A DNA stretch of 64,000 nucleotides, from NCBI GenBank assembly GCA_942492925.1, contig OW818641.1, positions 62,001 through 126,000 on the forward strand. Reading direction: 5' to 3'. The notes beneath the pieces are model-generated. The model made no database searches. It worked only from the letters and a program-made list of their open reading frames with translations, and was not told the DNA's origin. Position 1 is the stretch's first letter; every line of letters begins with the position of its first letter. The stretch comes from QZKY01 sp942492925 (GTDB taxonomy: Bacteria; Pseudomonadota; Gammaproteobacteria; Burkholderiales; Burkholderiaceae_D). Made by a program: the position numbers and the translations under genes. This document shows positions 43,769 to 51,758 of the stretch, piece by piece.

Positions 43769-45331
43769 ATGACCAAGCAAGCACTGATTTCCGTTTCCGA
43801 CAAAGCGGGTGTTGTGGATTTTGCACGCGCCCTGTCTTCACTCGGCTTCAAGATTCTTTCAACCGGCGGCACCGCCACACTCTTGCAGGAAAACGGCATC
43901 GCAGTCACCGAAGTGGCTGATGTGACCGGTTTTCCGGAAATGCTCGATGGACGCGTGAAGACGTTGCACCCGAAAGTGCACGGTGGCATCCTCGCGCGAC
44001 GTGATCTGCCAGAGCATGTCGCTGCACTGAAGGCGCATGATATTTCCACGATCGATATGGTTGTCGTGAATCTGTATCCCTTCCAGCAAACGATAGCGAA
44101 AGACGATTGCACACTGGAAGAGGCGATTGAAAACATTGACATCGGCGGCCCCGCCATGTTGCGCTCGGCGGCAAAAAATCACAAGGACGTGATCGTGATT
44201 TGCGACCCGGCGGATTATGCCGGTGTGGTGAATGAATTAAAAACGCAAAGCGATTTGTCATACGACAGTCGCTTCAAATTGGCCACAAAAGTCTATGCGC
44301 ATACCGCGCAATACGATGGCGCGATTGCGAATTATTTTTCCAGTCTCGGCGAAGACAAGCAGCATGCGACGCGACAGGCGTATCCGAAAGTGATGAACCT
44401 CACTTTCGAAAAAGTGCAGGACATGCGCTACGGCGAAAATCCGCATCAGTCGGCCGCCTTCTACCGCGACGTGAACGCCCCTGCCGGGGTGCTGGCTGAC
44501 TACCAGCAACTCCAGGGCAAGGAGCTCTCGTTCAACAACATCGCCGATGCCGATGCGGCCTGGGAATGTGCGAAAACCTTCGATGATCCGGCCTGCGTCA
44601 TCATCAAGCACGCGAATCCGTGCGGCGCCGCCACGGGCGCGAATTTGAAGGATGCCTACGCAAAAGCCCTGACCACCGATCCCGAAGCAGCGTTCGGCGG
44701 CATTATTGCATTCAACCGCGAACTTGATGGTGCGGCAGCGCAGGAAGTCTCCAAGCTGTTTGTGGAAGTGTTGATGGCGCCGTCCTTTAGCGACGAAGCG
44801 CTCAAAATTCTCGGCACGAAAAAGAATTTGCGCCTGTTGCAAATTCCACTCGCGCGCGCAATGAATCATTATGAAATCAAGCGTGTCGGCGGCGGCGTCT
44901 TGTTGCAATCACCGGATGCACGCAACCTGGCATTCTCCGAAATCGAAGTCGTCACCAAACTGCACCCCACGCAGCAACAGTTGAACGACATGCTCTTTTC
45001 CTGGCGCGTCGCAAAGTTTGTCAAATCCAATGCCATCGTCTTTTGCGCAAACGGCATGACCTTGGGCGTCGGCGCAGGACAAGTCAGTCGCGTGGATGCC
45101 GCACGCGCTGCCGTCATGAAATCGCAACAAGCCGGACTGTCACTCGCCAACTCAGCGGTTGCCTCCGATGCCTTCTTCCCCTTCAGAGATGGACTGGATG
45201 TCGTCGCCGATGCCGGCGCCACCTGCATCATTCAACCGGGTGGGTCGGTACGCGATCAGGAAGTGATCGACGCGGCCAACGAGCGCGGACTCGTGATGAT
45301 GTTTACGGGCGTACGGCATTTCAGGCATTGA
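43769..45331 (+). CDS. purH: bifunctional AICAR transformylase/IMP cyclohydrolase
   Basis: Last two steps of purine synthesis. The 520-aa product has an N-terminal IMPCHase (about residues 1-195; ALISVSDKAGVVDFARAL, STGGTATLL, GRVKTLHPKVHGGILARR) and a C-terminal AICARFT (YGENPHQSAAFY, VIIKHANPCGAA, FPFRDGLD). Follows fis closely. In related genomes ruvC comes next; here a repeat-bounded nuclease cassette fills the gap. Confidence 0.97.
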   Translation: MTKQALISVSDKAGVVDFARALSSLGFKILSTGGTATLLQENGIAVTEVADVTGFPEMLDGRVKTLHPKVHGGILARRDLPEHVAALKAHDISTIDMVVVNLYPFQQTIAKDDCTLEEAIENIDIGGPAMLRSAAKNHKDVIVICDPADYAGVVNELKTQSDLSYDSRFKLATKVYAHTAQYDGAIANYFSSLGEDKQHATRQAYPKVMNLTFEKVQDMRYGENPHQSAAFYRDVNAPAGVLADYQQLQGKELSFNNIADADAAWECAKTFDDPACVIIKHANPCGAATGANLKDAYAKALTTDPEAAFGGIIAFNRELDGAAAQEVSKLFVEVLMAPSFSDEALKILGTKKNLRLLQIPLARAMNHYEIKRVGGGVLLQSPDARNLAFSEIEVVTKLHPTQQQLNDMLFSWRVAKFVKSNAIVFCANGMTLGVGAGQVSRVDAARAAVMKSQQAGLSLANSAVASDAFFPFRDGLDVVADAGATCIIQPGGSVRDQEVIDAANERGLVMMFTGVRHFRH

Positions 45332-45375
45332 TTTCATTTCATGGCGCTCCATCCGGTTTCGGTGATAGCGTCTCA

Positions 45376-45407
45376 GCAGTCATCCCAGCGAAAGCTGGGA
45401 TCCAGTG
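45376..45407 (-). repeat. left palindromic end of the cassette
   Basis: ATCCCAGC-GAAA-GCTGGGAT forms a perfect 8-bp stem with a four-base loop at 45382-45401, flanked by conserved bases (GTC and CCAGTG). It matches the right end in inverted orientation. Confidence 0.85.
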
Positions 45408-45417
45408 ACGTTGGTTC

Positions 45418-45702
45418 ATGCCATACTACGTCTATATACTAGCCAGTGAACGCAATGGATCCCTATACACTGGGATGACGAATGACCTTGTCCGCAGGGT
45501 ACATGAGCACAAAGAAGGGTTAACTGACGGATTTACAAAAAAATATGGCGTCAAGTGCCTCGTTTATTTTGAATCGGCAGATAGCCCCCAATCTGCCATC
45601 GCAAGAGAAAAGCAAATCAAGGCTTGGCGACGAGAATGGAAAATCAAGCTGATCGAAGAAGCCAACCCCTATTGGAATGACTTGTATGACGACATTGTTT
45701 AG
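45418..45702 (+). CDS. small GIY-YIG nuclease (UPF0213-like)
   Basis: A 94-aa single-domain endonuclease. The GIY equivalent is YYVYILAS, the YIG equivalent is GSLYTGMTND, followed by the conserved Arg (LVRRVHEHK) and the metal-binding Glu in AIAREKQIKAW. It belongs to the small stand-alone family often annotated as excinuclease-subunit-C-like. Known members' cellular role is poorly defined. Base composition is AT-richer than purH and ruvC. The ribosome-binding site is weak. It lies entirely between two inverted palindromes, about 10 bp from the left end, and has its own terminator. Confidence 0.9.
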   Translation: MPYYVYILASERNGSLYTGMTNDLVRRVHEHKEGLTDGFTKKYGVKCLVYFESADSPQSAIAREKQIKAWRREWKIKLIEEANPYWNDLYDDIV

Positions 45703-45724
45703 CGTGGCGTCAACCACGATTTTT
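45703..45724 (+). terminator. possible terminator of the GIY-YIG gene
   Basis: CGTGG pairs with CCACG around a CGTCAA loop, followed by ATTTTT, directly after the stop codon. The stem is only 5 bp. Confidence 0.45.
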
Positions 45725-45730
45725 CAACGC

Positions 45731-45762
45731 CACTGGACCCCAGCCTTCGCTGGGGTGACGAC
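45731..45762 (+). repeat. right palindromic end of the cassette
   Basis: ACCCCAGC-CTTC-GCTGGGGT forms a perfect 8-bp stem at 45737-45756. Compared with the left end, one T-A pair of the stem is replaced by C-G on both sides, a compensatory change. Its last bases lie 6 bp before the ruvC ATG. Confidence 0.85.
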
Positions 45763-45768
45763 CGGATT

Positions 45769-46314
45769 ATGAAAATTCTCGGCATCGACCCCGGCTTGCG
45801 CACGACGGGCTTTGGCGTCATCCGCCAGCAAGGCAGCAAACTCACCTATATCGCTTCCGGCACGATCAGCACGTCCACCGATGCCGAATTGCCGGAGCGT
45901 CTCAAAATCATCTTCTCGGGCGTTGCCGAAATCATCCGCACCTACTCGCCCGACCGCGCTGTCATCGAAAAAGTCTTCGTTAACGTCAACCCGCAATCCA
46001 CGCTACTCCTCGGTCAGGCGCGCGGCGCGGCTATTTCCGCGCTGGTCGCCGCAAATTTACCTGTGTCGGAATATACAGCGCTGCAACTCAAGCAAGCCGT
46101 CGTCGGCCACGGCAAGGCGCACAAGAAGCAGGTACAAGACATGGTGCAACGCCTGCTCGCGCTTCCCGATCTGCCTGGCACCGATGCCGCCGATGCGTTG
46201 GGCATCGCCATCTGTCATGCACACAGCGGCAACGCCATTGCGACGCTGAACAAGCTGGCCACCACGGCAACAGGGAAAGGGTTGCGCATGAAGCGCGGGA
46301 GACTGGTTGGGTAG
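45769..46314 (+). CDS. ruvC: Holliday junction resolvase RuvC
   Basis: Endonuclease that cuts four-way junctions brought by RuvAB. The 181-aa product has ILGIDPGLRTTGFGV (catalytic Asp7), VIEKVFVNVNPQSTLLLGQARG (catalytic Glu) and the C-terminal acidic DAADALGIAICHAH. The start codon lies 6 bp past the cassette end; GGGGTGA in that repeat is the only ribosome-binding candidate. Confidence 0.97.
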   Translation: MKILGIDPGLRTTGFGVIRQQGSKLTYIASGTISTSTDAELPERLKIIFSGVAEIIRTYSPDRAVIEKVFVNVNPQSTLLLGQARGAAISALVAANLPVSEYTALQLKQAVVGHGKAHKKQVQDMVQRLLALPDLPGTDAADALGIAICHAHSGNAIATLNKLATTATGKGLRMKRGRLVG

Positions 46315-46341
46315 GAATCCAGCCAGCAGTGCTGTATCATA

Positions 46342-46361
46342 TACTGTATTAATTTTCAGTA
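46342..46361 (+). promoter_or_regulatory. LexA (SOS) box upstream of ruvA
   Basis: TACTG-N10-CAGTA with an AT-only centre (TATTAATTTT), matching both five-base arms of the consensus LexA operator. It lies 10 bp before the ruvA ATG and after ruvC, so it should control ruvAB. Confidence 0.85.
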
Positions 46362-46371
46362 CTCGCTCACC

Positions 46372-46950
46372 ATGATCGGTCGCCTGTCCGGCACACTCCT
46401 CGAAAAAAATCCGCCACAATTGCTGGTCGATTGCCATGGCGTCGGCTACGAAGTAGACGTGCCCATGAGCACTTTTTACACCCTGCCATCGCTCGGTGAG
46501 AAGATCACGTTGCTGACGCACCTGGTCGTGCGTGAAGATGCGCAACTCCTCTACGGATTCGGCACGCACGAAGAACGCGCCACCTTTCGTTTGCTCATCA
46601 AGATTTCCGGCGTTGGCGCACGCACCGCGCTCGCGATTCTCTCCGGCCTGTCGGTTTCCGATCTGTCCCAAGCCGTCACGCGTCAGGAAGCCGGACGACT
46701 CACCAAAATTCCGGGCATCGGCAAAAAAACGGCGGAACGACTGCTGCTCGAACTCAAAGGCAAGCTCGGCGCGGACCTGGGTTCCGGCGGCGCCGCAATG
46801 CACATGGATGTGAGCGCCGACATTCTCAACGCACTGCTGGCGCTCGGCTATTCCGAGAAAGAAGCGACACTCGCCATGAAACAGGTGTCCGAGGGTGCGA
46901 CAGTTTCTGATGGCATTAAAGCCGCGCTCAAGTCACTGTCCAAAGGATAA
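46372..46950 (+). CDS. ruvA: Holliday junction branch migration protein RuvA
   Basis: Junction-specific DNA-binding tetramer that positions RuvB. The 192-aa product begins MIGRLSGTLLEKNPPQLLVDCHGVGYEV (OB domain), has two HhH motifs (LIKISGVGARTALAIL and LTKIPGIGKKTAERLLLEL), and a C-terminal domain that regulates RuvB. Little Shine-Dalgarno sequence is visible. A LexA box lies directly upstream; ruvB follows after 16 bp. Confidence 0.96.
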   Translation: MIGRLSGTLLEKNPPQLLVDCHGVGYEVDVPMSTFYTLPSLGEKITLLTHLVVREDAQLLYGFGTHEERATFRLLIKISGVGARTALAILSGLSVSDLSQAVTRQEAGRLTKIPGIGKKTAERLLLELKGKLGADLGSGGAAMHMDVSADILNALLALGYSEKEATLAMKQVSEGATVSDGIKAALKSLSKG

Positions 46951-46966
46951 CAGGGGATAACACGCG

Positions 46967-48052
46967 ATGACAATCCAAACGGACGATTTCACACCGCAAC
47001 GTGTCGTTGCCGTCGAACCCGCCTCGCCGAACGAAGAAGCGATTGAGCACGCACTGCGACCGAAGCAACTGGATGAATACGTCGGCCAGGAAAAAACACG
47101 CGGCCAACTCGAAATTTTTATTACCGCAGCACGCAACCGCCGCGAAGCGCTGGATCATACCTTGCTGTTCGGCCCACCGGGACTCGGGAAGACCACGCTC
47201 GCACACATCATCGCACGCGAAATGGGCGTGAACCTGCGGCAGACGTCCGGCCCGGTGCTGGAGCGCCCCGGCGATCTCGCAGCGATCCTCACCAATCTTG
47301 AAGCCAACGATGTGCTCTTCATCGACGAGATCCATCGCTTGTCGCCCGTTGTCGAAGAAATTTTGTATCCAGCGTTGGAGGACTACCAGATCGACATCAT
47401 GATCGGCGAAGGTCCGGCCGCGCGTTCCGTCAAACTCGATCTGCAACCCTTCACACTGGTCGGCGCGACCACACGCGCCGGCATGCTGACCAATCCGCTG
47501 CGTGATCGCTTCGGCATCGTGTCGCGCCTGGAGTTTTATACCGCCGAAGAACTGGGCCGCATCGTCACGCGCAGCGCCTCACTCATGAAAGCGACCATCG
47601 TTCCAGAAGGTGCGTTCGAAATTGCGCGCCGCGCACGTGGCACACCGCGCATTGCCAATCGCTTGTTGCGTCGCGTCCGCGATTATGCGGAAGTCAAAGG
47701 TTCCGGCGAAATCACACCAGCCATGGCAGAAGCCGCGCTCGCCATGCTGGACGTCGACAAAATCGGTTTTGACGTGATGGATCGCAAACTGCTCGAAGCG
47801 GTGCTATTCAAATTCGGCGGCGGGCCCGTCGGCATCAACAATCTGGCTGCCGCCATTGGCGAAGAAGTCGATACGATCGAAGACGTACTGGAACCGTTCC
47901 TGATCCAGCAAGGCTATCTGCAACGCACGCCGCGCGGACGCGTGGCAACCGCCTCGGCATATGCCCATTTCGGCCTCACCCCGCCGCGCCACAATCCCAG
48001 CGGCGATCTCTGGGACGCACCTACAAACAGCGCTCCTGAAAAACAATCATGA
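46967..48052 (+). CDS. ruvB: Holliday junction DNA helicase RuvB
   Basis: AAA+ hexameric motor for branch migration. The 361-aa product has LRPKQLDEYVGQ, Walker A LLFGPPGLGKTTLAHIIA, Walker B VLFIDEIHRLSP, sensor 1 LVGATTRAGMLTNPLRDRFG, and a C-terminal winged helix (RTPRGRVATASAYAHFG). Its stop overlaps the next ATG (ATGA). Confidence 0.97.
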   Translation: MTIQTDDFTPQRVVAVEPASPNEEAIEHALRPKQLDEYVGQEKTRGQLEIFITAARNRREALDHTLLFGPPGLGKTTLAHIIAREMGVNLRQTSGPVLERPGDLAAILTNLEANDVLFIDEIHRLSPVVEEILYPALEDYQIDIMIGEGPAARSVKLDLQPFTLVGATTRAGMLTNPLRDRFGIVSRLEFYTAEELGRIVTRSASLMKATIVPEGAFEIARRARGTPRIANRLLRRVRDYAEVKGSGEITPAMAEAALAMLDVDKIGFDVMDRKLLEAVLFKFGGGPVGINNLAAAIGEEVDTIEDVLEPFLIQQGYLQRTPRGRVATASAYAHFGLTPPRHNPSGDLWDAPTNSAPEKQS

Positions 48053-48474
48053 CTGATTCTCTCAAGCCGACCGCGCCCATCGATGTGGCAGTCGGCATTT
48101 TGATAAAGCCCAACGGTGATGTCCTGCTCGGTCAACGTCCGACCGGCAAGCCTTATGCGGGCTACTGGGAATTCCCGGGCGGAAAAGTCGAAAACAATGA
48201 AACCATCTTGCAAGCACTCAAGCGCGAGTTTTATGAAGAACTGGCGATTGACGTGCGCAGTGCGGAACCTTGGTGCTGCGTCGAATATGTGTATCCGCAT
48301 GCACACGTGCGACTGCATTTTTACATCAGTCACGACTGGCGCGGGGAACCGAAAAGCCTGGAAGGTCAGGCGTTTGCCTGGCAAGGCAAGTTGAACGTCG
48401 AACCACTGCTGCCGGCCACGGTGCCACTGATCCGCTGGCTGGACGAATTGCGTTATCCGCCTTTACGCGCATGA
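48049..48474 (+). CDS. MutT-like Nudix hydrolase
   Basis: A 141-aa Nudix protein. The Nudix box GGKVENNETILQALKREFYEEL fits GX5EX7REUXEEXGU. GQRPTGKPYAGYWEFPG and the C-terminal FAWQGKLNVEPLLPAT resemble MutT, which cleans 8-oxo-dGTP from the nucleotide pool. Substrate inferred from family. Both ends overlap neighbours as ATGA, so it is translationally coupled to ruvB and the flavoprotein. Confidence 0.88.
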   Translation: MTDSLKPTAPIDVAVGILIKPNGDVLLGQRPTGKPYAGYWEFPGGKVENNETILQALKREFYEELAIDVRSAEPWCCVEYVYPHAHVRLHFYISHDWRGEPKSLEGQAFAWQGKLNVEPLLPATVPLIRWLDELRYPPLRA

Positions 48475-49712
48475 CTCCCACCCCATCTCGCGTTGTGATC
48501 ATTGGTGGCGGCCCCGCAGGACTGATGGCGGCAGACGTGTTGTCGCGCGCGAACATTCAGATAGACCTGTTCGATACCATGCCCTCCGTCGGCAGAAAAT
48601 TCTTGATGGCGGGAAAAGGCGGCATGAATCTCACGCATGCCGAGCCTTTTGAAAATTTTCTTGCGCGTTATGGCCATCGTCAGCGGCAACTCGCGCCGAT
48701 CCTCAAGCAATTCGGCCCCGAACAGTTGCGTCAGTGGTGCGCCGATCTCGGCATTGAGACTTTTGTGGGTTCTTCAAACCGCGTTTTTCCGAAAGACATG
48801 AAAGCCGCGCCGCTGTTGCGGGCATGGTTGCATCGCCTGCGCGAACGCGGCGTGCGTTTTCACATGCGACACCGCTGGACGGGGTGGCATGCTGATGGCG
48901 CCCTGCGTTTCACCACGCCGGAAGGCGAGCGCCGCGTTACTACCGACGCCACGCTGCTCGCGCTCGGCGGCGGCAGTTGGCCGCAGCTCGGTTCCGACGC
49001 AGCATGGATTGCACCCTTGACGGAAAAAAATATTTCCGTCGCGCCGCTAAAACCTGCGAATTGCGGCTTCGATTGTGCGTGGAGCGAACACTTGCGCACG
49101 CGCTTTGCCGGACAACCGCTGAAAAACCTTTCGATTGCTTTCACCGATGCAAACGGCGTCACGCACAAACGTCATGGCGAATGCGTGATCACGGAGCATG
49201 GCATTGAAGGCAGTCTGATTTATGCGCTCTCCGCACCGCTGCGCGACGCCATTGCCGCGAATGGCAGCATCACAATGTTTATCGATCTGCTGCCGGATCA
49301 CGAACTGGCACGCGTCATCACAGAGGTGTCGCATCCGCGCGGATCGCGCTCCCTGTCAACACACCTGCAAAGTCGCCTGAACTTGCGTGGTGCAAAAGCC
49401 GCGTTACTACGGGAATGCGCACACAAAGAAACGTTTGCCGATCCTCTGCAACTCGCGCACGCGATCAAGTCCTTGCCTGTGCACCTGACCGCCGCGCGCC
49501 CGCTGACCGAAGCCATCAGCTCCGCAGGCGGCCTGCTGTTTGAGGCCTTAGATGAAAATCTGATGATACGTTCACATCCCGCCCTCTTCTGCGCAGGTGA
49601 AATGCTGGACTGGGAAGCCCCGACTGGCGGCTATCTGCTAACGGCGTGCTTTGCCACCGGCTTTACCGCCGGTCAAGGTATCCTCAAATGGCTTAATCGG
49701 CGTTACACTTGA
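48471..49712 (+). CDS. FAD-dependent oxidoreductase, BaiN/HI0933-like (TIGR03862 type)
   Basis: A 413-aa flavoprotein. The FAD Rossmann motif RVVIIGGGPAGLMAADVLS is at the start, followed by GRKFLMAGKGGMNLTH, a signature of the HI0933/YhiN family, then VFPKDMKAAPLLRAWL and a C-terminal FAD contact AGEMLDWEAPTGGYLLTACFATG. Physiological reaction unknown. The ATG overlaps the Nudix gene stop (ATGA), supporting this start. Confidence 0.88.
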   Translation: MTPTPSRVVIIGGGPAGLMAADVLSRANIQIDLFDTMPSVGRKFLMAGKGGMNLTHAEPFENFLARYGHRQRQLAPILKQFGPEQLRQWCADLGIETFVGSSNRVFPKDMKAAPLLRAWLHRLRERGVRFHMRHRWTGWHADGALRFTTPEGERRVTTDATLLALGGGSWPQLGSDAAWIAPLTEKNISVAPLKPANCGFDCAWSEHLRTRFAGQPLKNLSIAFTDANGVTHKRHGECVITEHGIEGSLIYALSAPLRDAIAANGSITMFIDLLPDHELARVITEVSHPRGSRSLSTHLQSRLNLRGAKAALLRECAHKETFADPLQLAHAIKSLPVHLTAARPLTEAISSAGGLLFEALDENLMIRSHPALFCAGEMLDWEAPTGGYLLTACFATGFTAGQGILKWLNRRYT

Positions 49713-49737
49713 GGGGGTGCATTAATGGGAGAAACAC

Positions 49738-50658
49738 ATGATCACGCTGCGTCGCATTCTGGCCGCTACAGACTTATCTGAATTTTCTCGTCATGCTGTA
49801 GCGCGCGGGTACCAAATCGCGAGCACAGTGAATGCGCAATTCACCATCATGCATGCGCTGGGCATACAAGCGCTTGCGCCTTTACAAAACATCCTCGGCA
49901 AAAAATCGGATGATGTCGTTCACGCCATTGTCCATGACGCGCGCGAGCAGATCCGCGCGATGGCAACCGATTCATCCCTGACGCGCGACATGTCGACACA
50001 CATTGAACTCTCCATGGGATTACCCACTTATGATGTGCCAGACTACGTTGAAAAAGCGGCCGTCAACCTGGTTTTAATTGGGTCCCACGGCACCGGCCCT
50101 GTGCAGCCTTTGTCGCTTGGATCCACAACGGCGCGCTTGCTCCGCAAAAGTCAATGCCCCACTCTGATCGTCAAGCAGGCGCCTCGCGGCGCCTATCAAC
50201 GCATTCTGGTTGCGGTTGATTTTTCCCCGGCTTCCGAAAAAGCGATTCGGCTTGCGCACGAAATTGCACCGGATGCGCACATCACTCTCTGCCACGTCAT
50301 GCACGTTCCCTTTGAAAGCAAAATGCGTTATGCCGACGTCGGCGAAGACATCATCGCCAAATATCGCGTGAACGCTTTCGAAAGCGCTTCCAATCGGTTG
50401 CACGCATTGGCACTGAAGTGCGGTCTGCAAAATTCTGATTATGCCGAACGCATTCTGGACGGCCACGCGCCCAGCCAGATTCTGTCTTTCATTGAAAAAA
50501 CGGGTTGCGACCTCGTCGTCGTCGGCAAGCACGGCACGCATGTCACCGAGGAATTGCTGATTGGCAGTGTGACTTCGCATATTGCCAGTGCAGCGTCGTG
50601 CGATGTTCTGGTGGTTTTTGACAAGCAAATCCGCGACGGCATGGATTTCGCTGCCTAG
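49738..50658 (+). CDS. tandem-domain universal stress protein
   Basis: A 306-aa protein with two UspA domains. The first (about residues 1-150) starts LRRILAATDLSEFSRHAV and ends with the nucleotide loop IGSHGTGPVQPLSLGSTTARLL. The second (about 155-300) starts RILVAVDFSPASEKAI and ends VGKHGTHVTEELLIGSVTSHI. Both loops approach the G-2x-G-9x-G(S/T) ATP-binding pattern, so nucleotide binding is plausible. GGGAG precedes the ATG. Confidence 0.9.
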   Translation: MITLRRILAATDLSEFSRHAVARGYQIASTVNAQFTIMHALGIQALAPLQNILGKKSDDVVHAIVHDAREQIRAMATDSSLTRDMSTHIELSMGLPTYDVPDYVEKAAVNLVLIGSHGTGPVQPLSLGSTTARLLRKSQCPTLIVKQAPRGAYQRILVAVDFSPASEKAIRLAHEIAPDAHITLCHVMHVPFESKMRYADVGEDIIAKYRVNAFESASNRLHALALKCGLQNSDYAERILDGHAPSQILSFIEKTGCDLVVVGKHGTHVTEELLIGSVTSHIASAASCDVLVVFDKQIRDGMDFAA

Positions 50659-50747
50659 TCGCTATCTGCAAACGCTACGTTCGTCATAACCGAAATGCTA
50701 GAATCGCGCCTCATCCATAACATCAGGCATCAGCATAAGGAGGTGCC

Positions 50748-51050
50748 ATGATTCTCGAACTCGTCGACATTCGCATCCAGCCCGGCAAGCAAGCTGAATT
50801 CCAGGCTGCGCTGCAACGCGGTCTTGCGCAAGTCATCACGCAAGCCAAGGGGTTTCAAGGCTATCGCCTGAATCACGGCATCGAATCGCCGGAACGTTAT
50901 GTGCTGATGTTTTACTGGGCCACGCTGGAAAACCACACGGTCGATTTTCGTGAATCCCCTGCTTTTGCAGAATGGCGCAGCATTGTCGGCCCATTCTTTG
51001 CGAGCCCGCCAGTGGTCGAGCACTTCAACCTGATGGGGCAAACCCTTTAG
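50748..51050 (+). CDS. antibiotic biosynthesis monooxygenase (ABM) domain protein
   Basis: A 100-aa ferredoxin-like alpha/beta-barrel protein (MILELVDIRIQPGKQAEFQAALQRGL, GFQGYRLNHGIESPERYVLMFYWATLENH). Members act as small cofactor-free oxygenases or bind hydrophobic ligands; the function here is unknown. An AAGGAGGTG sequence, almost the full anti-16S complement, lies 5 bp before the ATG and predicts strong translation. Its 3' end overlaps mobB by 4 bp on the opposite strand. Confidence 0.85.
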   Translation: MILELVDIRIQPGKQAEFQAALQRGLAQVITQAKGFQGYRLNHGIESPERYVLMFYWATLENHTVDFRESPAFAEWRSIVGPFFASPPVVEHFNLMGQTL

Positions 51051-51565
51051 GATGACAATCCGGCTGTATGCAACAACCACGTCAGCACGGCTTCGGTATC
51101 GTTCACATTCAACCACACGCGCGAATCGTCCCAATTCTCTGGTGCCGGTTGATCCGATGCCACTGCGATGATGCTCGGCTCGTCCGGGTAACGAGGGGGC
51201 TTGCCCACCTCCGGACGATAAACCTCCAGTCGCGGAATGTTGGCCACGCGAAAACCTTCGACCAACGTCAGATCGGCCGGCGCCAATCGTGACAACAGCA
51301 TCTCCAGCGTCGGCTCCGGCTCATCGCGCAACTCGTGCATGATGGCGAATCGGGTTGAGGACGCAAATACCACTTCCGCCGCCCCCGCTGCCCGAAATCG
51401 CGCTGTATCTTTGTGCGGCGGCTCCAGCGTCGCCTCATGGTGACCGTGCTTGACCACATTCACGCGCAAGCCACGCGCCCGCAGCAGAGGCAGGAGCTTT
51501 TCCAGCAGGGTCGTCTTGCCACTACCAGACCAGCCGATAATGCCGATAATCGGAGATGCCGTCAT
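51047..51565 (-). CDS. mobB: molybdopterin-guanine dinucleotide biosynthesis protein MobB
   Basis: GTP-binding accessory protein for attaching GMP to molybdopterin with MobA. The 172-aa product has P-loop GIIGWSGSGKTTLLEKLLP, the VVKHGHHEAT region, KDTARFRAAGA and LTLVEGFR. The ATG at 51565 is chosen; GTG and TTG codons further upstream are in frame. mobA is not in the window. Serves Mo-bisMGD enzymes such as the formate dehydrogenase at 57-61 kb. Confidence 0.92.
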   Translation of the reverse strand: MTASPIIGIIGWSGSGKTTLLEKLLPLLRARGLRVNVVKHGHHEATLEPPHKDTARFRAAGAAEVVFASSTRFAIMHELRDEPEPTLEMLLSRLAPADLTLVEGFRVANIPRLEVYRPEVGKPPRYPDEPSIIAVASDQPAPENWDDSRVWLNVNDTEAVLTWLLHTAGLSS

Positions 51566-51619
51566 TTTCACTCTCAAAAATCCTTGCAGAGGGGTATTGT
51601 ACCTCCGACAACCCTGCGG

Positions 51620-51648
51620 TTGCCGGAAACCCTCAAATCGTGGATAAT
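51620..51648 (+). promoter_or_regulatory. promoter of tRNA-Leu
   Basis: TTGCCG (51620-51625) and GATAAT (51643-51648) are spaced 17 bp and end 14 bp before the mature tRNA. Confidence 0.6.
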
Positions 51649-51662
51649 AGCGCCTCTGCGTC

Positions 51663-51749
51663 GCCGGGATGGCGAAATTGGTAGACGCACGAGACTCAAA
51701 ATCTCGCGCCTGAAAGGGCGTGCCGGTTCGATTCCGGCTCCCGGCACCA
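51663..51749 (+). tRNA. tRNA-Leu (anticodon CAA)
   Basis: The acceptor stem GCCGGGA/TCCCGGC closes the cloverleaf; the discriminator A and an encoded CCA follow. The anticodon stem CGAGA/TCTCG carries loop CTCAAAA with anticodon CAA at 51697-51699. A long variable arm (CGCC/GGGCG) confirms class II tRNA-Leu. T-arm is GCCGG-TTCGATT-CCGGC. No integrase or duplicated 3' end is seen nearby. Confidence 0.97.
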
Positions 51750-51758
51750 AATATTTAT

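Larger units (their letters stand above)
45376..45762. mobile_element. putative hairpin-bounded GIY-YIG nuclease cassette
   Basis: A 387-bp unit between purH and ruvC: inverted 32-bp palindromic ends at 45376-45407 and 45731-45762, one nuclease gene, and a small terminator. The ends face each other and are 27/32 identical. It looks like an insertion into an otherwise tight purH-ruvC junction. No transposase or target-site duplication was recognised, so mobility is inferred. Confidence 0.5.
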
